Source of the DNA: Halomonas sp. SSL-5 | Lineage (GTDB): Bacteria > Pseudomonadota > Gammaproteobacteria > Pseudomonadales > Halomonadaceae | Assembly (NCBI RefSeq): GCF_030708455.1 | Contig: NZ_JAUYWF010000007.1 | Span: forward strand, 170,319 to 234,318 | Direction: 5' to 3' | DNA length: 64,000 bases | Shown: in pieces, positions 51,927-60,217 of the stretch | Position numbering within the stretch: the first letter of the stretch is position 1 | How the letters are laid out: every line of letters starts with the position of its first letter | Made by a program: the position numbers and the translations under genes | The notes under the pieces: model-generated | Seen by the model: only the letters and a program-made list of their open reading frames with translations | The model's database searches: none | What the model was told of the DNA's origin: nothing

Positions 51927-52211
51927 TCAGTGGGAAGCCAGATCGTTGAAGAGTGCCGGGTTGTCGCGAAGCGTCGCCAGTACCTTGGCCGCCAGGCCCG
52001 TGGGGTTACGGCGTTTGGTTTCCCAGCTTCTGATGGTGTCGACGCTAGTGCCCATGGCGCTGGCAAACTCGGCCTGAGAGACATGCAACTGGGCCCTGAT
52101 GGCCTTCACGTCGGCGACCTCATGGCGCGTGACGCGGCTGGCTTGGGTCCGGCCCTGCTTGATGTCGATGGCTTCCTGCAGCGATGTCTGGAGTTCGTCA
52201 AAGATGCTCAT
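51927..52211 (-). CDS. NadS/HigA-like XRE antitoxin
   Basis: The 94-residue protein has DELQTSLQEAIDIKQG, SRVTRHEVADVKAIRAQLHVSQAEFASAMGTSVDTIRSWETKRRNPTGLAAKVLATLRDNP, the NadS-type helix-turn-helix. It neutralises the RelE-like toxin encoded just upstream (one-base TAATG overlap). Toxin-first order is typical of this pair. Confidence 0.9.
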   Translation of the reverse strand: MSIFDELQTSLQEAIDIKQGRTQASRVTRHEVADVKAIRAQLHVSQAEFASAMGTSVDTIRSWETKRRNPTGLAAKVLATLRDNPALFNDLASH

Positions 52212-52546
52212 TAGGACACCTCTCCCTTCAACTGTCGTGTCAGGGTTTTCAATGTGGCCTTCTCGGCGGGCGTCAGACTGTCTTTCACGCTCTTCGGGTA
52301 GGCCAGGATCAAGTAGATACGCTCGGTGGTCGCCAGGAAGTAAATCACCCGAGCACCGCCGCTTTTGCCTTGATGGCCAAGCGGCATGCGGATCTTGCGC
52401 AAACCGCCTGTTCCTTGAATCAGGTCGCCCTTGTCGGGTTGGGCAATCAAGGTGCGTTGAAGCTCCTTGAATTCATCATCCGTGGCAATGGCCTGGATCT
52501 GCCGGGTGAAGGTCGACGTTTCAATGAACTCGATGGCGTGACTCAC
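52211..52546 (-). CDS. RelE/HigB-like toxin
   Basis: The 111-residue toxin starts IEFIETSTFTRQIQAIATDDEFKELQRTLIAQPDKGDLIQGTGGLRKIRMPLGHQGKSGGARVIYF and ends YLILAYPKSVKDSLTPAEKATLKTLTRQLK, a RelE-fold mRNA interferase of the group paired with NadS. It is first in its operon, with the TGTACATAGTACA palindrome 34 bp upstream of its start. Confidence 0.9.
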   Translation of the reverse strand: MSHAIEFIETSTFTRQIQAIATDDEFKELQRTLIAQPDKGDLIQGTGGLRKIRMPLGHQGKSGGARVIYFLATTERIYLILAYPKSVKDSLTPAEKATLKTLTRQLKGEVS

Positions 52547-52579
52547 GTCCGGCGTGTCCTTGGCCCATGCGTTGATGTG

Positions 52580-52592
52580 TGTACATAGTACA
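52580..52592 (-). promoter_or_regulatory. Palindromic operator of the RelE/NadS module
   Basis: TGTACATAGTACA is a perfect 5-bp inverted repeat with a 3-base centre. On the minus strand its TACTAT could be the -10 box of the toxin-antitoxin operon, so bound antitoxin would block it. Confidence 0.55.
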
Positions 52593-52785
52593 TCTTATGG
52601 CCGTGGATGTCGATTATGCTCCATCCCTCACGACGGCGTGGGCCATTCTACCGTGCTTGCGACAAAGGGATGGCTCATCATCACCATGGGGCGCGACGGG
52701 GAAGTCCCGCTGTTATGTTTTATTTAACAGTCGCAATGGGCCATGCTAGGGGTACAACAAGACGATGCCCCGAGGAGCCTTCGCT

Positions 52786-54153
52786 ATGCTGGAAACTCGT
52801 TCCGCCCGCCAGGCCGTGGCCCATGACCCCGCGTCCGATGCCGATCACGCCGCCATCAATCGCCACTTCTGGATGCCGTTCAGCGCCAACCGTGACTTCC
52901 ATGCCCATCCGCGCATGATCACCGGCGCCGAGGGGCGCTACTTCATCGATGATCGGGGCCGCCGGCTGTTCGATTCGCTCTCGGGGCTGTGGACCTGCGG
53001 CGCCGGTCACAATCGCGAGGAGATCCAGCAGGCCGTGGCCCGCCAGCTCGGCACGCTGGACTACGCGCCGGGCTTCCAGGTGGCGCATCCCCTGGCGTTC
53101 CAGCTGGCCGAGAAGGTCGCCGAGTTCGCGCCGACGGGGCTTGCGCATGTGTTCTTCACCGACTCCGGTTCCGAATCGGCGGATACCGCCGTGAAGATGG
53201 CCAAGGCCTATTGGCGTGCCAGGGGGCGCCCCGAGAAGACCCGCCTGATCGGTCGCGCCAAGGGCTATCACGGCGTGAACGTGGGCGGCACTAGCCTCGG
53301 CGGCATCGGCGGCAACCGCAAGCATTACGGCCAGCTGATGGAGGTGAGCCACCTGCCGCACACCCTGCAACCGGGGCTCGCCTTCACGCGGGGCCAGGCC
53401 GAGAGCGGTGCGGAGCTTGCCGATGCGCTCCTCGAGCATATCGCCCTGCACGATGCCTCTAATATCGCCGCGGTGATCGTCGAGCCGATGTCCGGCTCCG
53501 CCGGGGTGATCGTGCCGCCGAAGGGCTACTTGCAGCGGCTGCGCGAGATCTGCACCGCCCACGATATCCTGCTGATCTTCGACGAGGTGATCACCGCCTT
53601 CGGTCGCAGCGGGGCGCGCACCGGTGCCGAGGCCTTCGGCGTGGTGCCGGACATGATGACGGTGGCCAAGCAGCTCACCAACGGCGCGGTGCCCATGGGC
53701 GCGGTGATCGCCTCAACCGAGATCTATGACACCTTCATGCACGCCGGCGGCCCCGAGCACGCCATCGAGTTCCCCCACGGCTATACCTACAGCGCCCATC
53801 CGGTGGCCTGCGCCGCGGCACTGGCGTCACTCGAGCTGTTCGAGCGCGAGGATTTTCCCGCCCAGGTGCGCGCCATCGCGCCGGCCTTCGAGGCGAAGCT
53901 GCACGCGCTGAAGGGGCGGTCCCAGGTGGTGGATATCCGCAACCATGGCCTGGCCGGGGCGATCCAGCTGGCGCCGCGGGATGGTGACCCGACGATTCGC
54001 CCCCGCGACGCCCATCTGGCGCTGTGGGAGGCGGGCTTCTATGTGCGCTACGGCGGCGACACCCTGCAGTTCGGTCCGCCCTTCGCCAGCACCGAGGCGG
54101 AACTGGAGCGGCTGTTCGATGCGGTGGCGGGCACGCTGGATAGCCTGGTCTGA
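52786..54153 (+). CDS. Omega-amino acid:pyruvate aminotransferase (class III)
   Basis: The 455-residue PLP enzyme starts with HFWMPFSANRDFHAHPRMI and has FFTDSGSESADTAVKMAKAYWRARG, GYHGVNVGGTSLGGIGGNRK, IVEPMSGSAGVIVPPKGYLQRLREIC, IFDEVITAFGR and VAKQLTNGAVPMGAV (PLP Lys). It closely resembles beta-alanine:pyruvate transaminases. GAGGAGCC precedes ATG 52786. Downstream at 54400 lies a D-amino acid dehydrogenase-like gene, with hairpins in between. Confidence 0.9.
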   Translation: MLETRSARQAVAHDPASDADHAAINRHFWMPFSANRDFHAHPRMITGAEGRYFIDDRGRRLFDSLSGLWTCGAGHNREEIQQAVARQLGTLDYAPGFQVAHPLAFQLAEKVAEFAPTGLAHVFFTDSGSESADTAVKMAKAYWRARGRPEKTRLIGRAKGYHGVNVGGTSLGGIGGNRKHYGQLMEVSHLPHTLQPGLAFTRGQAESGAELADALLEHIALHDASNIAAVIVEPMSGSAGVIVPPKGYLQRLREICTAHDILLIFDEVITAFGRSGARTGAEAFGVVPDMMTVAKQLTNGAVPMGAVIASTEIYDTFMHAGGPEHAIEFPHGYTYSAHPVACAAALASLELFEREDFPAQVRAIAPAFEAKLHALKGRSQVVDIRNHGLAGAIQLAPRDGDPTIRPRDAHLALWEAGFYVRYGGDTLQFGPPFASTEAELERLFDAVAGTLDSLV

Positions 54154-54399
54154 CGCCAGACCACGATGAATCTGATATATCCTTTTTTTCCGGAATAATT
54201 TCCTGTGATATACGGTAAATACAGGAGTTCGCTACGCCATGATTGATGAATAGAGAATATCTTGTGACCCATCGCGCGTTATGATGCGACAAGTCGCCGC
54301 CGCCGAGCCCTATTCGACCCGGTGGCGGCGTAGCGTCTATCGTTGAGTCAGGCCTCGCCGCGTGGTGAGGCCTGCGTCCTTTTCCAGGAGGGGTTGGTG
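54154..54399. promoter_or_regulatory. Upstream region of the DadA-like gene with two hairpins
   Basis: CGCCGCCGCC/GGTGGCGGCG (54295-54330) and AGGCCTCGCC/GTGAGGCCT (54350-54373) form strong stems. The second is followed by GCGTCCTTTTCC before the ribosome site. Either is a possible leader structure or a terminator of the aminotransferase transcript. AT-rich sequence with repeated GATATA-like words lies at 54170-54215. Confidence 0.45.
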
Positions 54400-55644
54400 A
54401 TGTCTCGTGAAATCGTGGTGTTGGGGGCCGGCATGGTCGGCGTATCGGTGGCCTGGCATCTGGTGCGCCAGGGCCATTCGGTGACGCTGGTGGATCGCCG
54501 CGAGCCCGGCCGCGAGACCTCCTTCGGCAATGCCGGCATCATCCAGCGCGAGGCGGTGCGCCCCTATCGCTTTCCGCGCGACCTCGGCACCCTGATGCGC
54601 GTGCTGCCCAACCGCGAGGTGGATATTCGCTACCGTCCCGCGGGCATGTTCGGCGCGGCAAGCCCGCTGCTGCAGTACTGGATGAACTCCGGGAAGTCCC
54701 GCTACGCCAGGATCGTGCCGGAGTACGCCTCGCTGATCATGCGCTGCCTGGAGACCCATGCGCCCATGGTCGAGGCCGCCGGCGCCGACCACCTGGTGCG
54801 TCGCGACGGCTGGCTGGAGCTCTATCACACCCAGAAGGCCTTCGATGCGCGCATCAGCGAGGCGCGCGAGAACCGCGAGCGCTTCGGGGTCGAGTTCGAG
54901 GTGCTCGATGCCGCGGGCCTGTATGCCAAGGAGCCGCACCTGAAGACGGGGCTGGTGGGCGCCATTCACTGGACCCAGCCGTGGACGGTGGCGGATCCCG
55001 GTGCCCTGGTGCAGGCCTATGCCGAGAACTTCCGCGAGCAGGGTGGGCGTTTCGTGCAGGCCGAGGTCAAGGCTGTCGAGAAGGGCGGCAAGGGCTGGAA
55101 TGTCACCACCGATGGCGAGGCGCTGGAGGCCGAGCAGCTGGTGGTCGCCATGGGCCCCTGGAGCGACAAGCTGCTCGCGCGCCTGGGCATCTCGGTGCCG
55201 CTGTTCGTCAAGCGCGGCTATCACATGCACTACGCCAGTGCCGACGAGAAGGCCCACCTCAACCACTGGATCATGGATGCCGAGACCGGCTTCCTGCTCG
55301 AGCCGATGCGCGCGGGCATTCGCCTGACCACCGGGGCGGAGCTGGCCGACCTGGATGCGCCGCCGAAGTTCAAGCAGCTCGAGGCGGCGGAGCAGGCGGC
55401 AAGGAAGATCTATCCGCTGGGTGAGCGCCGCGACCCCGAGCCCTGGAAGGGCGCGCGCCCCTGCCTGCCGGACATGAAGCCGATCATCGGCCCGGCACCC
55501 GGGCAGGAGGGGATGTGGCTGGCCATCGGCCATGGCCACCAGGGCTTCACCCTGGGGCCGGTGACCGGGCTGCTGCTGAGCCAGATGATGGCCGGGGAGA
55601 CCCCCGAGGTGGATATGGCACCGTTCAGCGCCACGCGCTTCTGA
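54400..55644 (+). CDS. FAD-dependent D-amino acid dehydrogenase-like oxidoreductase
   Basis: The 414-residue DAO-fold protein has REIVVLGAGMVGVSVAWHLVRQGHSVTLVDRREPGRETSFGNAG, the FAD site, QPWTVADPGALVQAYAENFREQGG, and the C-terminal GARPCLPDMKPIIGPAPG plus GHGHQGFTLGPVTGLLL. This matches the DadA group, which oxidises D-amino acids and passes electrons to quinone. CAGGAGGGGTTGGTG precedes ATG 54400. Exact substrate is uncertain. Confidence 0.87.
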   Translation: MSREIVVLGAGMVGVSVAWHLVRQGHSVTLVDRREPGRETSFGNAGIIQREAVRPYRFPRDLGTLMRVLPNREVDIRYRPAGMFGAASPLLQYWMNSGKSRYARIVPEYASLIMRCLETHAPMVEAAGADHLVRRDGWLELYHTQKAFDARISEARENRERFGVEFEVLDAAGLYAKEPHLKTGLVGAIHWTQPWTVADPGALVQAYAENFREQGGRFVQAEVKAVEKGGKGWNVTTDGEALEAEQLVVAMGPWSDKLLARLGISVPLFVKRGYHMHYASADEKAHLNHWIMDAETGFLLEPMRAGIRLTTGAELADLDAPPKFKQLEAAEQAARKIYPLGERRDPEPWKGARPCLPDMKPIIGPAPGQEGMWLAIGHGHQGFTLGPVTGLLLSQMMAGETPEVDMAPFSATRF

Positions 55645-55677
55645 AACGCCTCCGAGACACTGGTGCCGCGGGGTGTG

Positions 55678-56097
55678 CTATGCCTTGCGGCGCTGCTTGA
55701 CCTGGTGGGTGCCCAGCTTGACCAGCATGGTGACGATAAACACCAGCCAGCCGGCGGTGGCCACCACGTTGAAGAGCAGCAGCTTCTGGACACCGCTCAA
55801 GGGCGTGAAGATCAGTTCGAAGGTGACCCCGAACAGGAAGGCGATGAACAGCGGCAGCGCCAGGATGTGCATCCACATCTCGGTGCGCCGCTTTCTCACG
55901 TGATAGCGCCGCAGCAGGACCCGTGTCGGGCGGTGCACGAAGGTGACCAGCACGGTGGTGCCGAGCAGCAGCAGGGCGGCCAGGGTCGGCTCCAGGTTGC
56001 CCAGCTGGGCCGACAGGCTGATCGACCAGTAGACGACCAGCCACATCAGGCCGGCCAGGGTGGCGGCCAGGTCGGCATAGTGGCGAACCTTGGGCAT
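55678..56097 (-). CDS. Hypothetical four-span membrane protein
   Basis: The 139-residue protein has hydrophobic segments ATLAGLMWLVVYWSISL, LEPTLAALLLLGTTVLVTFV, WMHILALPLFIAFLFGVTFELIF and KLLLFNVVATAGWLVFIVTMLVKLG. It ends with a basic tail (HQVKQRRKA). CACAAGGGGGAGACG precedes ATG 56097. It is convergent with the DadA-like gene. No family is recognised. Confidence 0.65.
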   Translation of the reverse strand: MPKVRHYADLAATLAGLMWLVVYWSISLSAQLGNLEPTLAALLLLGTTVLVTFVHRPTRVLLRRYHVRKRRTEMWMHILALPLFIAFLFGVTFELIFTPLSGVQKLLLFNVVATAGWLVFIVTMLVKLGTHQVKQRRKA

Positions 56098-56222
56098 CGT
56101 CTCCCCCTTGTGAAAGCTGGCCCTCGTGAAAACTGGCGGCATGATACGGGATTTTGTCGGCTGCTGGCGAGCTCCTGCGAGTGCCGGGCGATAACGGTTG
56201 CAGCGCCAGGGGCTGATCTGGC

Positions 56223-56307
56223 GACAAGCCTGCGAAGAGGCGCTGTAAATACCTCCCTGTACGCTACCGACGCCGTCCTTGGCGTAGGACCTCTTCTGCG
56301 GCTTGTC
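56223..56307. repeat. Large intergenic palindrome with GACAAGCC..GAAGAGG arms
   Basis: GACAAGCCTGCGAAGAGG and CCTCTTCTGCGGCTTGTC (the latter ending 56307) pair over a 49-base middle. An inner TACGCTA..GGCGTA pairing adds to it. It lies in the 236-bp gap between two minus-strand membrane-protein genes. It looks like another dispersed repeat family, with one copy in this window. Confidence 0.65.
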
Positions 56308-56333
56308 CCCAGCGCCCCGCGCTTATGAGCCTG

Positions 56334-57230
56334 CTACTTGGCAAAGCGCAGCACCAACTTCCGTACCCAGTACCAGCGATTGATCAGCAGGGCGGCGAAG
56401 ATCAGCGAACAGCCGGCCAGCTGCAATAGGCTCATCGTCTCGCCGTACCAGGCGGCGGCCAGCAGCGCCGTCCATACCGCCTCGAGCATCAGGATGACGG
56501 CGGCGTGGCTCGGCGTGGTCAGGCCCTGGGCGTAGACCTGCAGGAAGAAGCGCAGGGTGCTGGCGAGCAGCACGCTGGCCGCCAGCCAGCCCAGGGTGAC
56601 GCCGCCGATACGCTCAGGCCAGGGCTCGATCAGTGCCGAGACCAGGCCCAGCAGGATGCCCACCACGGTCAGCTGGATGGCGGTGAGCGGCAGGGCGGGG
56701 AGGTTGCGCACCACCCGCGTGTTGACGTTGATCAGAAATGAGAAGAGTACCGCCGAGGTGGCGATCAGCCACTGGCTGGGCTCCAGGCGCAGGCCGGCAT
56801 TGAGCGAGAGCAGGGCGAAGCCGGCCAGGGCGATGGGCAGGGCGATCCAGGTGGTGCGTGGCGGGCGGTCGCCGAACAGCAGCCTCGCCACGATCGGCAC
56901 CAGCAGGATGCCCAGGCTGTTGATGAAGGCGCTCTCGCCGAGGTGGTGGGAGTGGTAGAGCCCCATGATCCAGAAGCTCAGGGCGCCGCTGAACAGCAGG
57001 CCCACGCCGGCGCCGGCGGCGAAGTCGCGGGCGGAGAGGCGGCGCAGGGCGGGCAGGGCGAACAGTCCCAGCAGCAGCCCGGCCAGCAGGAAGCGCGTGG
57101 CGATGAACAGCAGCGGCGGCATGCCGTCCAGGGCCTCCTTGGAGAAGATCCATCCCCCGGCGGCGAGCAGGGTAACGGCGAGCAGCAGCAGGTCGGCACG
57201 CAGCGGGCTGCGTTCGAGTGAATCGGCCAT
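56334..57230 (-). CDS. EamA/DMT-family transporter
   Basis: The 298-residue protein has ten membrane segments in two EamA repeats: LLLLAVTLLAAGGWIFSKEALDGMPPLLFIATRFLLAGLLLGLF and a second half from WLIATSAVLFSFLINVNTRVVRNLPALPLTAIQLTVVGI. Members export amino acids or other metabolites. ATG 57230 is preferred; an in-frame ATG at 57260 adds 10 residues. Substrate unknown. Divergent from pyrC. Confidence 0.9.
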   Translation of the reverse strand: MADSLERSPLRADLLLLAVTLLAAGGWIFSKEALDGMPPLLFIATRFLLAGLLLGLFALPALRRLSARDFAAGAGVGLLFSGALSFWIMGLYHSHHLGESAFINSLGILLVPIVARLLFGDRPPRTTWIALPIALAGFALLSLNAGLRLEPSQWLIATSAVLFSFLINVNTRVVRNLPALPLTAIQLTVVGILLGLVSALIEPWPERIGGVTLGWLAASVLLASTLRFFLQVYAQGLTTPSHAAVILMLEAVWTALLAAAWYGETMSLLQLAGCSLIFAALLINRWYWVRKLVLRFAK

Positions 57231-57314
57231 GGGGGTTCCGGTGGGTGGGGCGACGCCCATAGGTTAGCAGACTAGCTAGCCGCTCTCAGGTTCTGCGTGC
57301 CTGGCGCCATTGGG

Positions 57315-57320
57315 TATAAT
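57315..57320 (+). promoter_or_regulatory. pyrC: Putative -10 box of pyrC
   Basis: A perfect TATAAT lies 40 bp before the pyrC start. The -35 position (about 57292-57297) is weak. Confidence 0.4.
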
Positions 57321-57359
57321 GGCGCTTCGACGATCGAACCCGCCAACACAGGATCCGCC

Positions 57360-58409
57360 GTGACTACCCTGACCCTGACTCGCCCCGACGACTGGCACCT
57401 TCACCTGCGCGACGACCAGGCGTTGGCCGCCGTGGTCGAGGCCTCCGCCCGGCAGATGGGCCGCGCCATCATCATGCCCAACCTGAAGCCGCCGGTGACC
57501 ACCACCGAGCAGGCGCTGGCCTATCGCGAGCGGATCCTGGCGGCGCTGCCCGAGGGCAGACGCTTTCAGCCGCTGATGACGCTCTATCTCACCGATAACA
57601 CGCCCGCCGAGGAGATCGAGCGCGCCCACCAAAGCGGCCTGGTGCAGGCGGTGAAGCTCTATCCCGCCGGCGCGACCACCAACTCCGACTCCGGGGTCAC
57701 CGACATCACCCTGTGCGACGCGGCGATCGGCGCCATGGAGCGCCTGGGCATCCCGCTGCTGATGCACGGCGAGGTGACCGATGCCGAGATCGATATCTTC
57801 GATCGCGAGGCGGTGTTTATCGAGAAGGTGCTCAAGCCGCTGCTGGAGCGCCACCCGGCCCTCAGGGTGGTGTTCGAGCATATCACCACCGCCGAGGCGG
57901 CCGAGTTCGTGGCGGCGGCGCCGGCCAATGTGGGCGCCACCATCACCGCCCATCACCTGCTGTTCAACCGCAACCATATGCTGGTCGGCGGCATCCGCCC
58001 CCACTACTACTGCCTGCCGATCCTCAAGCGCGAGCGGCATCGCCAGGCGCTGCTGGCGGCGGCTACCTCGGGCAGCCCGAAGTTCTTCCTGGGCACCGAC
58101 AGTGCGCCCCACGCCCAGGGCGACAAGGAGAGCGCCTGCGGCTGCGCCGGCGCCTATACCGCACCGGCGGCGATCGAGTACTACGCCACGGCCTTCGAGC
58201 AGGCGGGCGCCATCGAGCGCCTCGAGGGCTTCGCCAGCCACCATGGCCCGGACTTCTATGGCCTGCCGCGCAATGCCGACACCATCACCCTGGTGCGCGA
58301 GCCCTGGCAGTTGCCCGCGTCACTGCCCTACGCCGGAGGCGCCCGCATCGTGCCGCTGATGGCCGGCGAGACACTGGCGTGGAAGCTGGCCGGTGAGCAA
58401 ACGGCTTAG
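57360..58409 (+). CDS. pyrC: Dihydroorotase
   Basis: The 349-residue type II dihydroorotase has [13 protein letters not shown] (first two metal His), [25 protein letters not shown] (carbamylated Lys), [35 protein letters not shown] and GTDSAPHA (catalytic Asp). It converts carbamoyl aspartate to dihydroorotate in pyrimidine synthesis. GTG 57360 follows AGGATCCGCC; no good ATG exists. A cluster of GTGGGAGC repeats follows the gene. Confidence 0.95.
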   Translation: MTTLTLTRPDDWHLHLRDDQALAAVVEASARQMGRAIIMPNLKPPVTTTEQALAYRERILAALPEGRRFQPLMTLYLTDNTPAEEIERAHQSGLVQAVKLYPAGATTNSDSGVTDITLCDAAIGAMERLGIPLLMHGEVTDAEIDIFDREAVFIEKVLKPLLERHPALRVVFEHITTAEAAEFVAAAPANVGATITAHHLLFNRNHMLVGGIRPHYYCLPILKRERHRQALLAAATSGSPKFFLGTDSAPHAQGDKESACGCAGAYTAPAAIEYYATAFEQAGAIERLEGFASHHGPDFYGLPRNADTITLVREPWQLPASLPYAGGARIVPLMAGETLAWKLAGEQTA

Positions 58410-58417
58410 CCTTAGAT

Positions 58418-58546
58418 ATCGCCGATAAATCGAGCTCCCACTGTAAATCGGGCTCCCACAACACCTGGCTCCCACCATGGGATGGCTTCCCCTGTGGGAG
58501 CGCAGATTCTGCGCGATGGCTTATCGCCGATAAATCGGGCTCCCAC
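58418..58546. repeat. Cluster of GTGGGAGC repeats, one full and several partial
   Basis: The full 53-bp copy at 58494-58546 matches 39873-39925 at all but about one base. Just before it, partial ends occur at 58418-58441 (ATCGCCGATAAATCGAGCTCCCAC), 58444-58459 and 58466-58475. Nested or repeated insertion is suggested. Confidence 0.85.
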
Positions 58547-58617
58547 AAGATAAATCAGGCTCCGGCAATAGGCAGTCTGCAGTCTCACTCGGTGATAGCG
58601 AGGATAGGCGTGGCTAT

Positions 58618-58664
58618 GCATCACATGTGTTGCTATTCTGTCTTCAAAGCAACAGATGTGGTGC
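58618..58664 (+). promoter_or_regulatory. Inverted operator pair of hipBA module 2
   Basis: GCATCACATGTGTTGC (58618-58633) and GCAACAGATGTGGTGC (58649-58664) are inverted copies with two mismatches, 31 bp apart. A -10-like TATTCT (58634-58639) lies between them. They end 6 bp before the hipB-like ATG. Confidence 0.7.
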
Positions 58665-58670
58665 ATTTTT

Positions 58671-58958
58671 ATGAGCATTCACGAAGAGCTGAAGCGCCGC
58701 CGTCATGACCTCGGCTTTACCCAGTCCCAGATCGCAGACCGTGTCGGCATGACTCGCCAGCAGTACCAGCGCCTGGAGCGGGGTGGCAATCCGCGGCTGG
58801 ATACCCTGCAACTGGCTGCGGATGGTCTCAATACCCGCCTGATGCTGATCCCCGTCGAGCAGTGGTATCGGGTCAAGGCGCTTCTCGAGGAGGGGCAGGA
58901 GGAGACGGTCCCCCTCGATGAGGATCCCTGGCAGGGCCTGCTCGACGAGGAGGACTGA
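58671..58958 (+). CDS. HipB-like XRE antitoxin (module 2)
   Basis: The 95-residue protein has SIHEELKRRRHDLGFTQSQIADRVGMTRQQYQRLERGGNPRLDTLQLAADGLNTRLMLIP, a clear helix-turn-helix. An acidic tail follows (EEGQEETVPLDEDPWQGLLDEED). It precedes hipA by 2 bp. It shares little with the first hipB in the window, so the modules are not recent duplicates. No strong ribosome site is visible, since the operator fills that place. Confidence 0.88.
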   Translation: MSIHEELKRRRHDLGFTQSQIADRVGMTRQQYQRLERGGNPRLDTLQLAADGLNTRLMLIPVEQWYRVKALLEEGQEETVPLDEDPWQGLLDEED

Positions 58959-58960
58959 GC

Positions 58961-60217
58961 ATGGTCAACGAAAGTGTCGAGATGCTGTCGCTGTGGCTGC
59001 ACGGCCGCCGCCTGGGTTGGCTGGCCGGGTATCGCGGTGGCCGCAATGTGCTGGTGTTCGATGACGACTGGCGGCTCGACGAAAGCCGCGCCACCTTGTC
59101 GCTGTCGCTGATGCCGACGGCACCGCACAGCCAGCGACTGCTGCAGTCGCCCTGGATGCGTCGCCAGCGGCTGCATCCCTGGCTCTCCAACCTGCTGCCG
59201 GAGGGCGCGCTGCGGGAATGGCTTGCCGCCGAACTCAAGGTGCATCCGGACAACGAGTTCCCTCTGCTGGCGGCCTTGGGCCATGACCTCCCGGGGGCCC
59301 TGGAGGTCGCCGCCGTGGCGCCCGATGAGATGCCCGCCTGGGTGCTTGCCCATCGCCGGAGCATCAGCCCGGAGCCTCGCCAGGTCGCCGTGGGGCGGGG
59401 CTTCTCCCTGGCGGGGGTGCAGATGAAGTTTTCCATGCGCGAGCAGGACGGGCGTTTCCTGGGCGCCGGGCAGGCGCTGCCCGGGGACTGGATCATCAAG
59501 CCGCCATCCCCTGTTCATCCGTGGCTCGTGGAGAACGAATACTCCGCCATGCGCCTGGCAGAGGCGGTCGGTGTCACTATCCCCGAGATCCGGCTGATCC
59601 CCCTCGAGGAACTGGAAGGGCTGCCGCGACTGAACCTGCCCGATGAGCCGATGGCCTATGCGATCAAGCGATTCGATCGGGCCGGCAGCGAGCGGGTGCA
59701 TGCGGAAGACTTCGCCCAGGTGCTGTTTCGCTATCCGCACGAGAAGTACGCCGGCCCTAGCTATGAGCAGATCGGGCGCCTGGTGCGTGAGTTCTCCGCC
59801 GATGGCATGGCGTGCGCGGCGCAGATGGCGCGGCGCCTGTTGGTCAACCTGCTGCTGGTCAATGGCGATGCGCACTTGAAGAATTGGAGCCTCGTCTATC
59901 CCGATCGCCATCGGCCGCGGCTGTCGCCCGCCTACGATATTGTCACGACCCGTGCCTATCTACCCGGGGAGCGGGAGGCGGCGCTGAACCTTAACGGCAA
60001 GAAAGACTGGGAGCAGCTGCGGCTCACCGATTTTCAGCACTGGGCGGACAGGGTGGGCGTCAGCTGGCCGGCCGTGGAGTCGGAACTGCAGGATACGCTG
60101 CGTCGTGCCAGAGACACCTGGCCCGATATGCTGGAATCGCTGCCCATGGCGGCGTCTCACAAGGCACTGCTGCGCAAGCACTGGCGAAGCCTGGCAACGG
60201 AGTGGCGGATCGGTTAA
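58961..60217 (+). CDS. hipA: HipA-family kinase toxin (module 2)
   Basis: The 418-residue protein has LHGRRLGWLAGYRGGRNVLVFDDDW, LSNLLPEGALREWLA, RGFSLAGVQMKFSM (autophosphorylation loop), DWIIKPPSP, VNGDAHLKNWSLVYPD (catalytic Asp) and LSPAYDIVTT (metal Asp). It is divergent from the HipA at 44314. The target tRNA synthetase or other substrate is unknown. Its stop overlaps the convergent hydrolase gene by 4 bp. Confidence 0.92.
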   Translation: MVNESVEMLSLWLHGRRLGWLAGYRGGRNVLVFDDDWRLDESRATLSLSLMPTAPHSQRLLQSPWMRRQRLHPWLSNLLPEGALREWLAAELKVHPDNEFPLLAALGHDLPGALEVAAVAPDEMPAWVLAHRRSISPEPRQVAVGRGFSLAGVQMKFSMREQDGRFLGAGQALPGDWIIKPPSPVHPWLVENEYSAMRLAEAVGVTIPEIRLIPLEELEGLPRLNLPDEPMAYAIKRFDRAGSERVHAEDFAQVLFRYPHEKYAGPSYEQIGRLVREFSADGMACAAQMARRLLVNLLLVNGDAHLKNWSLVYPDRHRPRLSPAYDIVTTRAYLPGEREAALNLNGKKDWEQLRLTDFQHWADRVGVSWPAVESELQDTLRRARDTWPDMLESLPMAASHKALLRKHWRSLATEWRIG

